Source: Oscillospiraceae bacterium (GTDB lineage: Bacteria; Bacillota; Clostridia; Oscillospirales; CAG-272). From it: a stretch of 64,000 nt of DNA. The translations under genes and the position numbers were made by a program. Of the stretch, positions 1 through 7,884 are shown piece by piece. Position 1 is the first letter of the stretch. Each line of letters begins with the position of its first letter. The stretch lies in the NCBI GenBank assembly GCA_015063795.1, contig SVTL01000002.1, forward strand, positions 1-64,000, read 5' to 3'. The notes beneath the pieces were generated by a model. That model was not told the DNA's origin. It did not search any database and saw only the letters and a list, made by a program, of their open reading frames with translations.

Positions 1-63
1 TAAACTTGCTTTTCTCCAGCTAGGAGCTATTCTTCAAGACACAAACATTTAACATTTATAAAA

Positions 64-109
64 ACAAAAAAAGGGGCAGACTTTACGAAATTAATCGTAA
101 AATCTGCCC
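64..109 (-). terminator. Rho-independent terminator (third in series)
   Basis: Read on the minus strand, a 14-bp stem with one mismatch (arms 74-87 and 96-109, 8-nt loop) is followed by a T tract (complement of the A run at 65-72). It ends minus-strand transcription leaving the tRNA region. It may belong to an operon remnant, because two other terminators lie upstream of it at 197-231 and 351-386. Confidence 0.8.
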
Positions 110-196
110 TTGATATCTGTTGAATTTTGTTCAAGTCCTCCCCGAAAGCCGTTTTTGGCTTAGGATATCGATTGAGTTTCACTTGAAAATATGGGA

Positions 197-231
197 TAAA
201 AAAATCCAGTAACCGTTGTGGTTACTGGATT
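197..231 (-). terminator. Rho-independent terminator (second in series)
   Basis: A perfect 12-bp stem (203-214 with 220-231, 5-nt loop) is followed on the minus strand by seven Ts. It lies just downstream of the partial tRNA copy at 264-285, so that copy plus this hairpin mirrors the order 'tRNA 3' end then terminator' seen at the intact tRNA-fMet. Confidence 0.8.
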
Positions 232-263
232 TCTTGCGCCGATATCTAAATCGGTTCGCATTG

Positions 264-285
264 TTGGTTGCGGAGGCCGGATTTG
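264..285 (-). pseudogene. Partial copy of the tRNA-fMet 3' end (22 nt)
   Basis: The 22 bases here are identical to bases 393-414, the 3' end of the intact tRNA-fMet: half of the T arm, the 3' acceptor strand and CCA. Homology stops sharply after this, and no D arm or anticodon arm follows. The region 286-350 holds no gene that I can support. A 3'-tRNA fragment of this kind is the usual footprint of site-specific integration at a tRNA gene, or of a deleted second tRNA. Which of the two cannot be decided from the sequence. Confidence 0.7.
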
Positions 286-350
286 AGGGACCGCCAAGCA
301 AAAGCAGCAAGCGTCTTCTTGCTTCGCGTTTCGGCAAGCGGCGCTCACAG

Positions 351-386
351 AACAAAACAAAAACAGCCACCTTATGGTGACTGTTT
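351..386 (-). terminator. Rho-independent terminator after tRNA-fMet
   Basis: Stem 361-371 with 376-386 (11 bp, one mismatch, TTAT loop), followed on the minus strand by a T-rich tract (complement of 351-360). It starts 7 bases past the tRNA-fMet CCA and is its transcription stop. Confidence 0.8.
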
Positions 387-392
387 CCGTTT

Positions 393-469
<77 letters not shown>

Positions 470-501
470 ATAGATTGAATAAGACCGGTTTGGCGAGGGA
501 A

Positions 502-590
502 TGGTGCCGGAAACCGGGATCGAACCGGTACGGGAGATGAGTCCCACGGGATTTTAAGTCCCGGGCGTCTGCCAGTTCCGCCATTCCGGC
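502..590 (-). tRNA. tRNA-Leu (UAA)
   Basis: An 89-nt class II tRNA on the minus strand. It has acceptor arms GCCGGAA/TTCCGGC, anticodon TAA in the loop of CGGGACTTAAAATCCCG, a long variable arm, the T-loop motif GGTTCGATCC, and an encoded CCA. It lies about 110 bases downstream of leuS, the gene for its own synthetase, but behind its own promoter. Confidence 0.96.
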
Positions 591-607
591 ATTTCGACTA
601 CTCTTAT

Positions 608-636
608 ATTGTAGCACAGAACTTCCTTTTTGTCAA
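608..636 (-). promoter_or_regulatory. Sigma-A promoter of the tRNA-Leu/tRNA-fMet transcript
   Basis: Minus strand: -35 TTGACA (631-636), 17-bp spacer, -10 TACAAT (608-613). The predicted start falls about 10 bases before the tRNA-Leu 5' end. This is one of the best consensus promoters in the window, as expected for tRNA genes. Confidence 0.9.
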
Positions 637-644
637 CAGGAAAA

Positions 645-682
645 CGAAAAAATCCTGCCTGTTTTTTTCGTACAGGCAGGAC
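645..682 (-). terminator. Terminator of the leuS operon
   Basis: Minus strand: the stem TCCTGCCTGT/ACAGGCAGGA is followed by TTTTTT. It lies 19 bases after the leuS stop codon and just before the tRNA promoter, so it separates the two transcripts. Confidence 0.88.
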
Positions 683-700
683 AATTTCGCATCAATTCTC

Positions 701-3103
701 TTATTTTACGACAAAGCTGATCATTTTCTTGGGGACAAAGATCTCCTTGATGACCGTCTTGCCTTCCAGGTTGGCGGCAATACGAGCATCAGCCTTGGCA
801 GCGGCCAGAGCGGCATCCTTCTCTACATCGGCGGGCAGAGCGACCGTACCGCGGAGCTTGCCGTTGATCTGAACCGCATATTCCACCGTGGAATCGACCG
901 TCTTGGCCTCGTCGTATTCAGGCCACTTGCCCAGCGAGAGCAGGCCTTCTCCGCCCAGATATTCCCACATTTCCTCAGCCAGGTGAGGAGCGAAGGGGCA
1001 GAGCAGGGAAATGAAGGTCTTCAGCTCATCGACGGTCATGTGGCCGACGTTGTAGATCTCGTTGACCAGCGACATCAGCGCGGCGATGGCGGTGTTGAAC
1101 TTCATCGTGTCGATGTCATTTGTGACCTTCTTGATGGTCTTATGGAAGAGGACTTCCAGCTCGGGAGTGGAGCCGTTGCCCTTGGCGATGTCGGTCAGAT
1201 AGGCGATACGCTCCAAGAAGCGCTTACAGCCGCGCATGCTGGACGTGGACCAGGGAGCGGTCTTCTCAAAGTCGCCGATGAACATCTCATAGAGGCGGAG
1301 GGTGTCGGCGCCGTAATCGCGGACCACGTCATCGGGGTTGACCACGTTGCCGAGGGATTTGGACATCTTCTCGCCGTTCTCACCGAGGATCATGCCGTGC
1401 GCGGTACGCTTCTTATAAGGCTCCTTGCAGGCAAGGATATCGATGTCATACAGGAACTTGGCCCAGAAGCGGGAGTAGAGCAGGTGCAGGGTAACGTGCT
1501 CCATACCGCCGTTGTACCAGTCAACGGGCATCCAATAGTTGAGGGCCTCCTTGGAGGCGAGAGCGTCCTTGTTGTTCGGATCGCAGTAGCGGAGGAAGTA
1601 CCAGGAGGAGCCGGCCCAGTTGGGCATGGTGTCGGTCTCGCGCTCGGCATGGCCGCCGCACTTGGGGCAGGTGCAGTTGACCCAGTCGGTCAGCTTGGAC
1701 AGCGGGCTTTCGCCGTTGTCGGTGGGCTCATAGGATTCCACGTCGGGCAGAAGGACGGGCAGCTGATCCTCGGGAACCGGCACCCAGCCGCACTTTTCGC
1801 AATAGACCAGCGGAATGGGCTCGCCCCAGTAGCGCTGGCGGGAGAAAACCCAGTCGCGGAGCTTGAAGTTGATCTTGCTCACGCCCAGCTTCTTCTCGGT
1901 CAGATATTCGATGATCTTCTTCTTGGCGGAGGGCACATCCAGGCCGTCCAGAATGCCGGAATTGACCATGATACCGGTCTCGCAGTCGGTGAACGCTTCC
2001 TTTTCCACGTCGCCGCCCTTGACGACCTCGATGATAGGCAGGCCAAACTTCTTGGCGAATTCCCAGTCGCGGGTATCGTGGGCAGGGACGGCCATGATGG
2101 CGCCGGTGCCGTAAGTAGCGAGGACATAGTCGGAGACAAAGATCGGGATCTCGCGGCCGTTGACGGGGTTGATGGCATGGATGCCGTCGAGGCGGACACC
2201 AGTCTTATCCTTGACGATCTCGGTACGCTCAAAGTCGCTCTTCTTGGCGGCTTCGGCGCGGTAAGCCATGATCTCGTCGTAATTCTTCAGCTTGTCCTTC
2301 CAGCTCTCGATTTTAGCGTACTCAGGCGCGATGACCATGTACGTAGCGCCGTAAAGGGTGTCGGGACGGGTGGTGAAGACCTTGATCTCATCGCCCTCGC
2401 TGGAGGTGAAGATGACCTCTGCGCCCTCGCTGCGGCCGATCCAGTTGATCTCGGCGGTCTTAACCTTTTCAATGAAGTCCACGTCAGCCAGATCGTCGAT
2501 CAGGCGCTGCGCGTACTCGGTGATCTTCAGCATCCACTGGCTCTTGACCTTGCGGACGACCTCGCCGTGGCAGCGCTCGCACACGCCGCCGACGACCTCT
2601 TCATTGGCCAGAACGATCTTACACTTGGTACAGAAGTTGACGGCCATTTCCTTCTTGTAGGCCAGTCCCTTCTCATACAGCTTGAGGAAGATCCACTGCG
2701 TCCACTTGTAGTAGTCGGGATCGGTGGTGTTGATCTCACGGGACCAGTCGAAGGAGAGGCCGAGAGACTTGATCTGCTGCTTGAAGCGGGCGATGTTTTT
2801 CTCGGTGACGATCTTGGGGTGGATTTTGTTCTTGATCGCATAGTTTTCGGTGGGGAGACCGAAGGCGTCCCATCCAATGGGGAAGAGGACGTTGTAGCCC
2901 TGCATACGCTTTTTACGGGAGATGATGTCCAAAGCGGTGTAGGGGCGGGGGTGGCCGACGTGAAGGCCGGCACCGGAAGGATAGGGGAACTCGACCAGCG
3001 AATAATACTTGGGCTTGTCGGAGTCGTTCACAGCCTCAAAGGCGTGCGCTTCGTCCCATCTGTCCTGCCATTTTTTTTCAAAGCTCTGATAATCGTGTTT
3101 CAT
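701..3103 (-). CDS. leuS: Leucyl-tRNA synthetase
   Basis: An 800-aa class I aminoacyl-tRNA synthetase that charges tRNA-Leu in the cytoplasm. The HIGH signature is [12 protein letters not shown] (about residues 48-59). A CxxC...CxxC zinc module (CTKC, CERC) lies near residues 160-180, followed by the CP1 editing insertion (about 220-400). The KMSKS loop is [10 protein letters not shown] (about 575), then come the anticodon-binding domain and the C-terminal domain. The length is normal for bacterial LeuRS. It is the last gene of the run rsfS-leuS and starts 31 bases after rsfS. I looked for a T-box leader directly upstream; there is no room for one. The cognate tRNA-Leu follows on the same strand. 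Confidence 0.98.
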   Translation of the reverse strand: MKHDYQSFEKKWQDRWDEAHAFEAVNDSDKPKYYSLVEFPYPSGAGLHVGHPRPYTALDIISRKKRMQGYNVLFPIGWDAFGLPTENYAIKNKIHPKIVTEKNIARFKQQIKSLGLSFDWSREINTTDPDYYKWTQWIFLKLYEKGLAYKKEMAVNFCTKCKIVLANEEVVGGVCERCHGEVVRKVKSQWMLKITEYAQRLIDDLADVDFIEKVKTAEINWIGRSEGAEVIFTSSEGDEIKVFTTRPDTLYGATYMVIAPEYAKIESWKDKLKNYDEIMAYRAEAAKKSDFERTEIVKDKTGVRLDGIHAINPVNGREIPIFVSDYVLATYGTGAIMAVPAHDTRDWEFAKKFGLPIIEVVKGGDVEKEAFTDCETGIMVNSGILDGLDVPSAKKKIIEYLTEKKLGVSKINFKLRDWVFSRQRYWGEPIPLVYCEKCGWVPVPEDQLPVLLPDVESYEPTDNGESPLSKLTDWVNCTCPKCGGHAERETDTMPNWAGSSWYFLRYCDPNNKDALASKEALNYWMPVDWYNGGMEHVTLHLLYSRFWAKFLYDIDILACKEPYKKRTAHGMILGENGEKMSKSLGNVVNPDDVVRDYGADTLRLYEMFIGDFEKTAPWSTSSMRGCKRFLERIAYLTDIAKGNGSTPELEVLFHKTIKKVTNDIDTMKFNTAIAALMSLVNEIYNVGHMTVDELKTFISLLCPFAPHLAEEMWEYLGGEGLLSLGKWPEYDEAKTVDSTVEYAVQINGKLRGTVALPADVEKDAALAAAKADARIAANLEGKTVIKEIFVPKKMISFVVK

Positions 3104-3134
3104 GATTGATCCATCCTTTTATCGTAGAGGTAAT

Positions 3135-3524
3135 TTATTTCAAGAGAGGGGAGAGATCGATGTTTTCGGAGTCTCTCCAAAGGTTGTCAAGGTTGTAAAA
3201 TTCGCGGGACTGGCGGTCAAAGATGTGAACGATGACACAGCCGTAGTCAACCACGATCCAGTTGGCGGTGTCTACACCCTCCATGTTGCGGGGATTAACG
3301 CCGCAGCGGCCGGTCTGGTACTCGATCTCGTTGGCCAGTGCGCGGACCTGAGTGGTGGAGCTGCCGCAGCAGATGATGAAATAATCGGCCAGAATGGTCT
3401 GCTCCTCCACGCGGAGAAGCTTGATGTCCTCGGCCAGCTTGCTGTCCAGCGTTTTCACGATGGCATCGGCAATGGCGCGGGGCTCGCTGTCGCTTGTGAT
3501 GTTCAAATTCAGATTCAGTTCCAT
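3135..3524 (-). CDS. rsfS: Ribosomal silencing factor RsfS
   Basis: A 129-aa protein of the RsfS/Iojap/YbeB family, which binds ribosomal protein L14 and blocks subunit joining when nutrients are short. The family core is visible: the segment around LADYFIICCGSSTTQVRALA, then the characteristic NWIVVDYGCVIVHIFDRQSREFYNLDNLW stretch. The length matches the family. Its place between the LCP/yqeK/nadD genes and leuS is the conserved Firmicutes order. Confidence 0.97.
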   Translation of the reverse strand: MELNLNLNITSDSEPRAIADAIVKTLDSKLAEDIKLLRVEEQTILADYFIICCGSSTTQVRALANEIEYQTGRCGVNPRNMEGVDTANWIVVDYGCVIVHIFDRQSREFYNLDNLWRDSENIDLSPLLK

Positions 3525-3545
3525 AGAGCAATCCTTTCTGTATGA

Positions 3546-4757
3546 TCAGGGAAGACGGGGGATATAGATGGAGTCCTGATTGATCTGCTCGGCCGACTTG
3601 ATGTCGAACTCATCGGAGAGATCGGTGTGGTAGATCTCCATGATATGCTCCTTGTCCTCGGAGGTGAAGGCGAAATTCTTATCAAAGATATCGTTGGAGA
3701 TATCCTTTTCATAGACATTGAAATAGCGGTTGATGATGGCCAGCGAATCGGCGCGGTGGATGATATAGTACCAGGCGCCGCTGTCCACGTTGGCACGGGC
3801 ATCGGTACCGGGCATGGTCAGAAAATGAATGGAGGAGAGGTCCACCGACAGCGCCTTGGAGGCGAAGTGCGTGGCATCCACCAAAGACATATCGGTCTGC
3901 ACGCGGTTGACTACGATCTCTGCGATCTTGCCGATGGTATCAAGCGTGAAAGAGGATTTGATCTGCTTGACCATGGCGGAGATGAAGATCTTCTGAGCAT
4001 CGATGCGGCCGATATCGGCGGTGACATAGCCGCTGCGGAAGCGGATGAAGTCCTCGGCCTTGTCGCCGTTCAGCCACTGGGGACCCTTCTTCAGGTGGAT
4101 ATAGAGATCCTGATCGGGATCTTCATAATCCATGTCGTCGGGCACATCCACATACACGCCGCCGATGGCGTTGACGATCTCGGAGAAGGCGGCCAGATCC
4201 ACCAAGAAGGTGTAGTCGATCTTCATGTTGAGATTCTGCTGCAGGATGTCGGCAAACTTGGCAACTCCCTCCTTGGCGGGCGTTTGGGTGTTGCCGCCGT
4301 AATACTCCTGCACATACAGGTAGGCATAGAGGGAATTGATCTTGTGGGCCTTGTCGTGGTATTCGATGTAGGTATCGCGCGGAAGCTGGAGGATGGACAC
4401 CTCACCGCTGTTGACATTGTAATTGACGATCATGATCACGTCGGTGTTCAGCCCCACGCGGTCCTTGCCGATGACGAGGAAGTTGTAGCATCCGTCCTTG
4501 CGGATGTACACTTCTTCAACGGGGGGCGTTGTCTGATCGTCCACACCGGGCTGTGCGGGCTGGGTGGAGACGGGATCGGTGTGGAAGGGGGGCGGATCGG
4601 TGGATACCGGCGGCTTGTAGATCTCGGTGACGTAATAACAAAGGCCGCCGGCAAAGATGCCGATGAAGAGAAGAGCGGCGAGGATGGCCAGCAAAATCGG
4701 TTTCCAGACCGAAACGCCGCGCTTGTGCGGGGTACGCTTTTCTTGTGTGTTTTTCAC
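3546..4757 (-). CDS. LytR-CpsA-Psr (LCP) family cell-envelope transferase
   Basis: A 403-aa membrane-anchored protein with a short basic cytoplasmic tail, one transmembrane helix (WKPILLAILAALLFIGIFAG) and an extracellular LCP domain. Family motifs are GKDRVGLNTDVIMIVN, QLPRDTYIEY (the phosphate-binding Arg) and HKINSLYAY. LCP enzymes attach anionic polymers such as teichoic acids or capsule to peptidoglycan. The track ORF begins at 4814 and overlaps yqeK. I prefer the GTG at 4757, which has AGGA seven bases upstream and starts just past the yqeK stop. It sits between yqeK and rsfS, a common clostridial order. The exact polymer substrate cannot be told. Confidence 0.92.
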   Translation of the reverse strand: MKNTQEKRTPHKRGVSVWKPILLAILAALLFIGIFAGGLCYYVTEIYKPPVSTDPPPFHTDPVSTQPAQPGVDDQTTPPVEEVYIRKDGCYNFLVIGKDRVGLNTDVIMIVNYNVNSGEVSILQLPRDTYIEYHDKAHKINSLYAYLYVQEYYGGNTQTPAKEGVAKFADILQQNLNMKIDYTFLVDLAAFSEIVNAIGGVYVDVPDDMDYEDPDQDLYIHLKKGPQWLNGDKAEDFIRFRSGYVTADIGRIDAQKIFISAMVKQIKSSFTLDTIGKIAEIVVNRVQTDMSLVDATHFASKALSVDLSSIHFLTMPGTDARANVDSGAWYYIIHRADSLAIINRYFNVYEKDISNDIFDKNFAFTSEDKEHIMEIYHTDLSDEFDIKSAEQINQDSIYIPRLP

Positions 4758-4767
4758 TTGTGTTTCC

Positions 4768-5397
4768 TCATTTGGTCGGTCGTGCATGGACGGTGTAGTG
4801 GTTATAGGCCTCAACGGAGGCGAGGGCGATGGGACGGTTCTGCTCGCTCAGATGGGCGATGGTGCTTTTTAAGCACAGAAGCAGAGTGCCGTCAACAACA
4901 GCAAGGGGATCGCCCTGCTGCAGACGGGTATAAAAATGCAGCCGCATTTGTTGACAGAATTCGTGCTTGCGGCGCGGCTCGATCACATCGGCGAGAAAAA
5001 GGATCTTCTCGGCTGTGGTCATCGCGGGCTTTCCTGTGGTGTGCGAGAGGATCGGGGAGGTGACCGCAGGGCAGCTGCAGGCGGGAAAGCGCTTTTGGAT
5101 CAGCAGCGGCGAGGTGCGCTGGTGCAGGATCTCCTCGCTGAGCATCTCGTCGGCGGAGGGAGAAAGCCCGTTCTCTTTTAACAGAGCCAGATGTTCCTCC
5201 ACTGTCATCTCCTTGGTCAGGTCGTGCAGCAGGGCAGAGACGCGGAGCGCGGAAAGCTCCTGCTCATGCAGAGAGCAGACCTTGCCGATCACGGCGCATT
5301 CGCGCTCGACTGCCAGCGTGTGGAGCAGGCGGGGCTGAGACATATAAGGCTCGATTGCTTTTCGCAGATCGGCGAGAAAGGCTTCGTCAAAAACCAT
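4768..5397 (-). CDS. yqeK: HD-domain Ap4A hydrolase YqeK
   Basis: A 209-aa HD-superfamily protein. The N-terminal His (RLLHTLAVE), the HD pair in SALLHDLTKEM and the C-terminal LADVIEPRRKH segment are typical of YqeK. This family cleaves diadenosine tetraphosphate symmetrically. The ATG at 5397 has GGAG well placed upstream. It follows nadD by six bases and is probably translated from the same message. The nadD-yqeK-LCP-rsfS order is conserved in Bacillota and supports the call. Confidence 0.92.
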   Translation of the reverse strand: MVFDEAFLADLRKAIEPYMSQPRLLHTLAVERECAVIGKVCSLHEQELSALRVSALLHDLTKEMTVEEHLALLKENGLSPSADEMLSEEILHQRTSPLLIQKRFPACSCPAVTSPILSHTTGKPAMTTAEKILFLADVIEPRRKHEFCQQMRLHFYTRLQQGDPLAVVDGTLLLCLKSTIAHLSEQNRPIALASVEAYNHYTVHARPTK

Positions 5398-5403
5398 GGT
5401 GCT

Positions 5404-6033
5404 TCACTCCTTCTCAGAAAAGCCATAGAGATTCCGCTCGCGGATGAAGCGGCAGGCGGCAGGGGGGACGAGGTGGGAGATGTCCTGCCTTTGGGCAAGA
5501 CGCTCGCGGATCTCGGTGGAGGAAACGTCGATGGGGGGCATATGAAGATCCACGATCCCAACGCCGTAAGCCTCCTTCAAATGACGCTTTTGCGCCTCCA
5601 CTTTTTCCTTTACATGCGGCTCGATGCGGCGGATGTTGTGGGCAAAGCGGCACATAGCGAACAGATCCTCGAAGCGGTACCAGCTTTCCAGTGTCAGAAG
5701 CATATCGGTGCCGCAGAGGAAGAAAAAGTCGTCATCGGGGTAAAGGCTTTTGAAATACTTCAGCGTGTAATAGGTGTAGCTTTTTTCCATGCGGCGGATC
5801 TCATAGTCGGACACGATGATGTTCCGCTTGCCTTTCGCCTCATAAAAGGAGCCGATGAGCATATTCAGACGGTCGGCAGGCGTCACCTCGGTGATGGCCG
5901 CCTTGTGCGGAGGGAGAAAGGAGGGGACGATGTAGAGACGGTCCAGTCCGCACTCATCGTAAAAATCCAGGGCGTTGTTGATGTGCCCGTTGTGGACGGG
6001 GGAAAAGCTTCCGCCGTAAAGTCCGGTTTTCAT
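5404..6033 (-). CDS. nadD: Nicotinate-nucleotide adenylyltransferase
   Basis: A 209-aa enzyme that joins ATP to nicotinate mononucleotide, giving deamido-NAD. The nucleotidyltransferase signature GGSFSPVHNGHI is at the N terminus, with the second motif SSTEIRERL near residue 170. Length and both motifs fit NadD. It lies in the yhbY-nadD-yqeK run, 24 bases after yhbY. Confidence 0.97.
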   Translation of the reverse strand: MKTGLYGGSFSPVHNGHINNALDFYDECGLDRLYIVPSFLPPHKAAITEVTPADRLNMLIGSFYEAKGKRNIIVSDYEIRRMEKSYTYYTLKYFKSLYPDDDFFFLCGTDMLLTLESWYRFEDLFAMCRFAHNIRRIEPHVKEKVEAQKRHLKEAYGVGIVDLHMPPIDVSSTEIRERLAQRQDISHLVPPAACRFIRERNLYGFSEKE

Positions 6034-6057
6034 GGCAGCTCCTCGGTGAAAGGGCGA

Positions 6058-6345
6058 TCAAAGGATGATCTTTTTGTTGTCAATGCTTTCGCGGTAGAGA
6101 ATGAAGCGGGAGCCGATGACCTGAACCACGTCCGCGTTCGTCTCTTCGGCAATGCGGTCGGCGGCCTCGCGGGAGGAGAGCTCGCAGTTGTCTAAAACAC
6201 GGAGCTTGATCAGCTCGCGGGCCTCCAGGGCGTTGGAGATCTGTTCGGCCATGTTGGCATTGATGCCGCCCTTGCCGATCTGGAAGATGGTATCCATATC
6301 GTTGGCGAGGGAGCGGAGATAAGCGCGCTGTTTTGATGTTAACAT
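6058..6345 (-). CDS. yhbY: CRM-domain RNA-binding protein YhbY
   Basis: A 95-aa single-domain protein beginning MLTSKQRAYLRSLAND and containing IFQIGKGGINANMAEQI, the family's GKGG loop. YhbY proteins bind pre-50S ribosomal particles. The start follows the rdgB stop by one base, so the two are probably translationally coupled. The role in ribosome assembly is taken from the family. Confidence 0.95.
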   Translation of the reverse strand: MLTSKQRAYLRSLANDMDTIFQIGKGGINANMAEQISNALEARELIKLRVLDNCELSSREAADRIAEETNADVVQVIGSRFILYRESIDNKKIIL

Positions 6346-6346
6346 A

Positions 6347-6943
6347 TTACAGTATTCCTTGCAGTTGTTTTGAAAATTCGCGGACGGCGATGCCGCGGTG
6401 GCTGATGGCGTTTTTTTCCTCGGGCGTCAATTCCGCGAAGGTCTTGCCGAGGGAGGGGAAGAAGAAGAGGGGATCGTATCCGAAGCCGCCGTCTCCCTTT
6501 TGCTCGGTGAGCAGGAGACCGTCGCAGATGCCGAGAACCGAAAGCGGCTCGCGCTTATCGGGGAAGACACAGCTGACCGCACAGACAAAGTGGGCGGTGC
6601 GCTTCTCTTCGGGAACACCCTCCATCTCACGGAGGATCTTTTTGTTGTTTTCCGCATCGCCTTTTCCCGAATAGCGGGCGGAGTAAACGCCGGGGCGTCC
6701 GTCGAGATGGTCTACGGTCAGTCCCGAGTCGTCGGCAATGCCGATGTACCCCATCGAGGCGGGGACGGAGGCCTTGATGAAGGCGTTTTGCTCGAAGGTG
6801 GTGCCGTTTTCCTCGATCTCACCGTGAAAGCCGATGTCGTCGAGGGAGAGGATCTGTATGTCTTTGGACAGGCTTTCCTTCAAAATTGTTTCAAATTCCG
6901 CGATTTTTTTGCGGTTGCGGGAGGCAAGAACCAGTTGAATCAT
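6347..6943 (-). CDS. rdgB: XTP/dITP diphosphatase (HAM1/RdgB family)
   Basis: A 198-aa house-cleaning pyrophosphatase that removes non-canonical purine nucleotides (XTP, dITP, ITP) before they enter DNA or RNA. Family motifs are LASRNRKKIAEFE at the N terminus, TFEQNAFIKA, ADDSGLTVD, and GFGYDPLFFFP near residue 150. The ATG overlaps the ftsY stop by four bases (ATGA), which suggests coupling. Confidence 0.97.
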   Translation of the reverse strand: MIQLVLASRNRKKIAEFETILKESLSKDIQILSLDDIGFHGEIEENGTTFEQNAFIKASVPASMGYIGIADDSGLTVDHLDGRPGVYSARYSGKGDAENNKKILREMEGVPEEKRTAHFVCAVSCVFPDKREPLSVLGICDGLLLTEQKGDGGFGYDPLFFFPSLGKTFAELTPEEKNAISHRGIAVREFSKQLQGIL

Positions 6944-7848
6944 TCGAACAGCGCCTCCACAAAGCTTTGGCGGTCAAAGGGCTGCAGGTCGTCGGCCTTT
7001 TCGCCCACGCCGATGAATTTCACAGGCAGGTCCAGCTCCTTTTTGATGGAGAAGATGATGCCGCCCTTGGCCGTACCGTCCAGCTTGGTGAGAATAAGCG
7101 CGGTGATGTCGGCGGCATTCTTGAATTCCTTGGCCTGGTTGACGGCGTTCTGACCGGTGGTGGAGTCGAGGATCAGCAGCGTTTCGCGGGTGCATCCGGG
7201 AAGCTCGCGGTTGATAACGCGGTCGATCTTGGCCAGCTCGTTCATCAGATTCTTCTTGTTGTGGAGACGTCCGGCGGTGTCGATGATCAGCACGTCGGCT
7301 TCGCGCTTTTTGGCGGCATTGACTGCATCAAACACCACTGCGGCAGGATCGCTGCCTTCCTCGTGCTTGACGATGTCCACACCCACGCGGTCGGCCCAGA
7401 TCGAAAGCTGATCGATGGCGGCGGCGCGGAAGGTGTCGGCGGCGGCCAGCATCACCTTTTTGCCCTGATCCTCCTTCAGAAGGCGGGCCATTTTGGCGAT
7501 GGAGGTGGTTTTGCCAACGCCGTTGACGCCGATGACCAGGATGACCGAAGGCTTTGAATCGAGCTTCAGCGGCTGGTTTTCGCCGATGAGCCCGACCAAG
7601 ATCTCCTTCAGCGCGCTCTTGGCCTGCTCGGGATCGGAAATGCGCTCGTCCTTGATCTTCTCGCGGAGCTGATCGATGATCTCCTCGGTGGTCTCAAAGC
7701 CCACATCGGCGGTGATCAAAAGCTCCTCCAGTTCTTCCAACAGGTCCTCGTCCACCTTGACAAAGGATTTGAACAGGTCGTCCACCTTGGCGAACACGCT
7801 CTCCTTGGTCTTGGACAGACCCTGCTTCAGTTTTTCAAAAAAGCCCAT
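6940..7848 (-). CDS. ftsY: Signal recognition particle receptor FtsY
   Basis: A 302-aa SRP GTPase that docks the SRP-ribosome complex at the membrane. It has a short N-terminal N domain, then the G domain: G1 GVNGVGKTTSIAKMA, ADTFRAAA, G3 DTAGRLHNKKNL, G4 TKLDGTAKGG, and a closing GVGEKADDLQPFD. The acidic A domain of some species is absent, as is normal in Bacillota. The start has AAAGGA upstream, and the gene lies 36 bases after smc, the usual smc-ftsY pair. Confidence 0.98.
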   Translation of the reverse strand: MGFFEKLKQGLSKTKESVFAKVDDLFKSFVKVDEDLLEELEELLITADVGFETTEEIIDQLREKIKDERISDPEQAKSALKEILVGLIGENQPLKLDSKPSVILVIGVNGVGKTTSIAKMARLLKEDQGKKVMLAAADTFRAAAIDQLSIWADRVGVDIVKHEEGSDPAAVVFDAVNAAKKREADVLIIDTAGRLHNKKNLMNELAKIDRVINRELPGCTRETLLILDSTTGQNAVNQAKEFKNAADITALILTKLDGTAKGGIIFSIKKELDLPVKFIGVGEKADDLQPFDRQSFVEALFE

Positions 7849-7884
7849 AAAGGATGTCCTTTCCTATAAACAAATGCGTTGTGA

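Noticed and set aside
160-370. Two overlapping short minus-strand ORFs in the tRNA region
   Set aside because: They run across terminators and the tRNA fragment, with no SD and no protein-like composition.
983-3109. 708-aa open frame on the plus strand opposite leuS
   Set aside because: It is a mirror of leuS codon bias: repeated low-complexity Leu/Val/Gly/Asp words, no family motifs, no SD. The same holds for 8011-10596 (smc), 14690-16903 (topA), 16952-18727 (dprA), 20526-22595 (pnp) and 33248-34912 (pcrA).
3104-3134. Possible T-box leader of leuS
   Set aside because: Only 31 bases separate rsfS and leuS; no T-box sequence or specifier structure fits.
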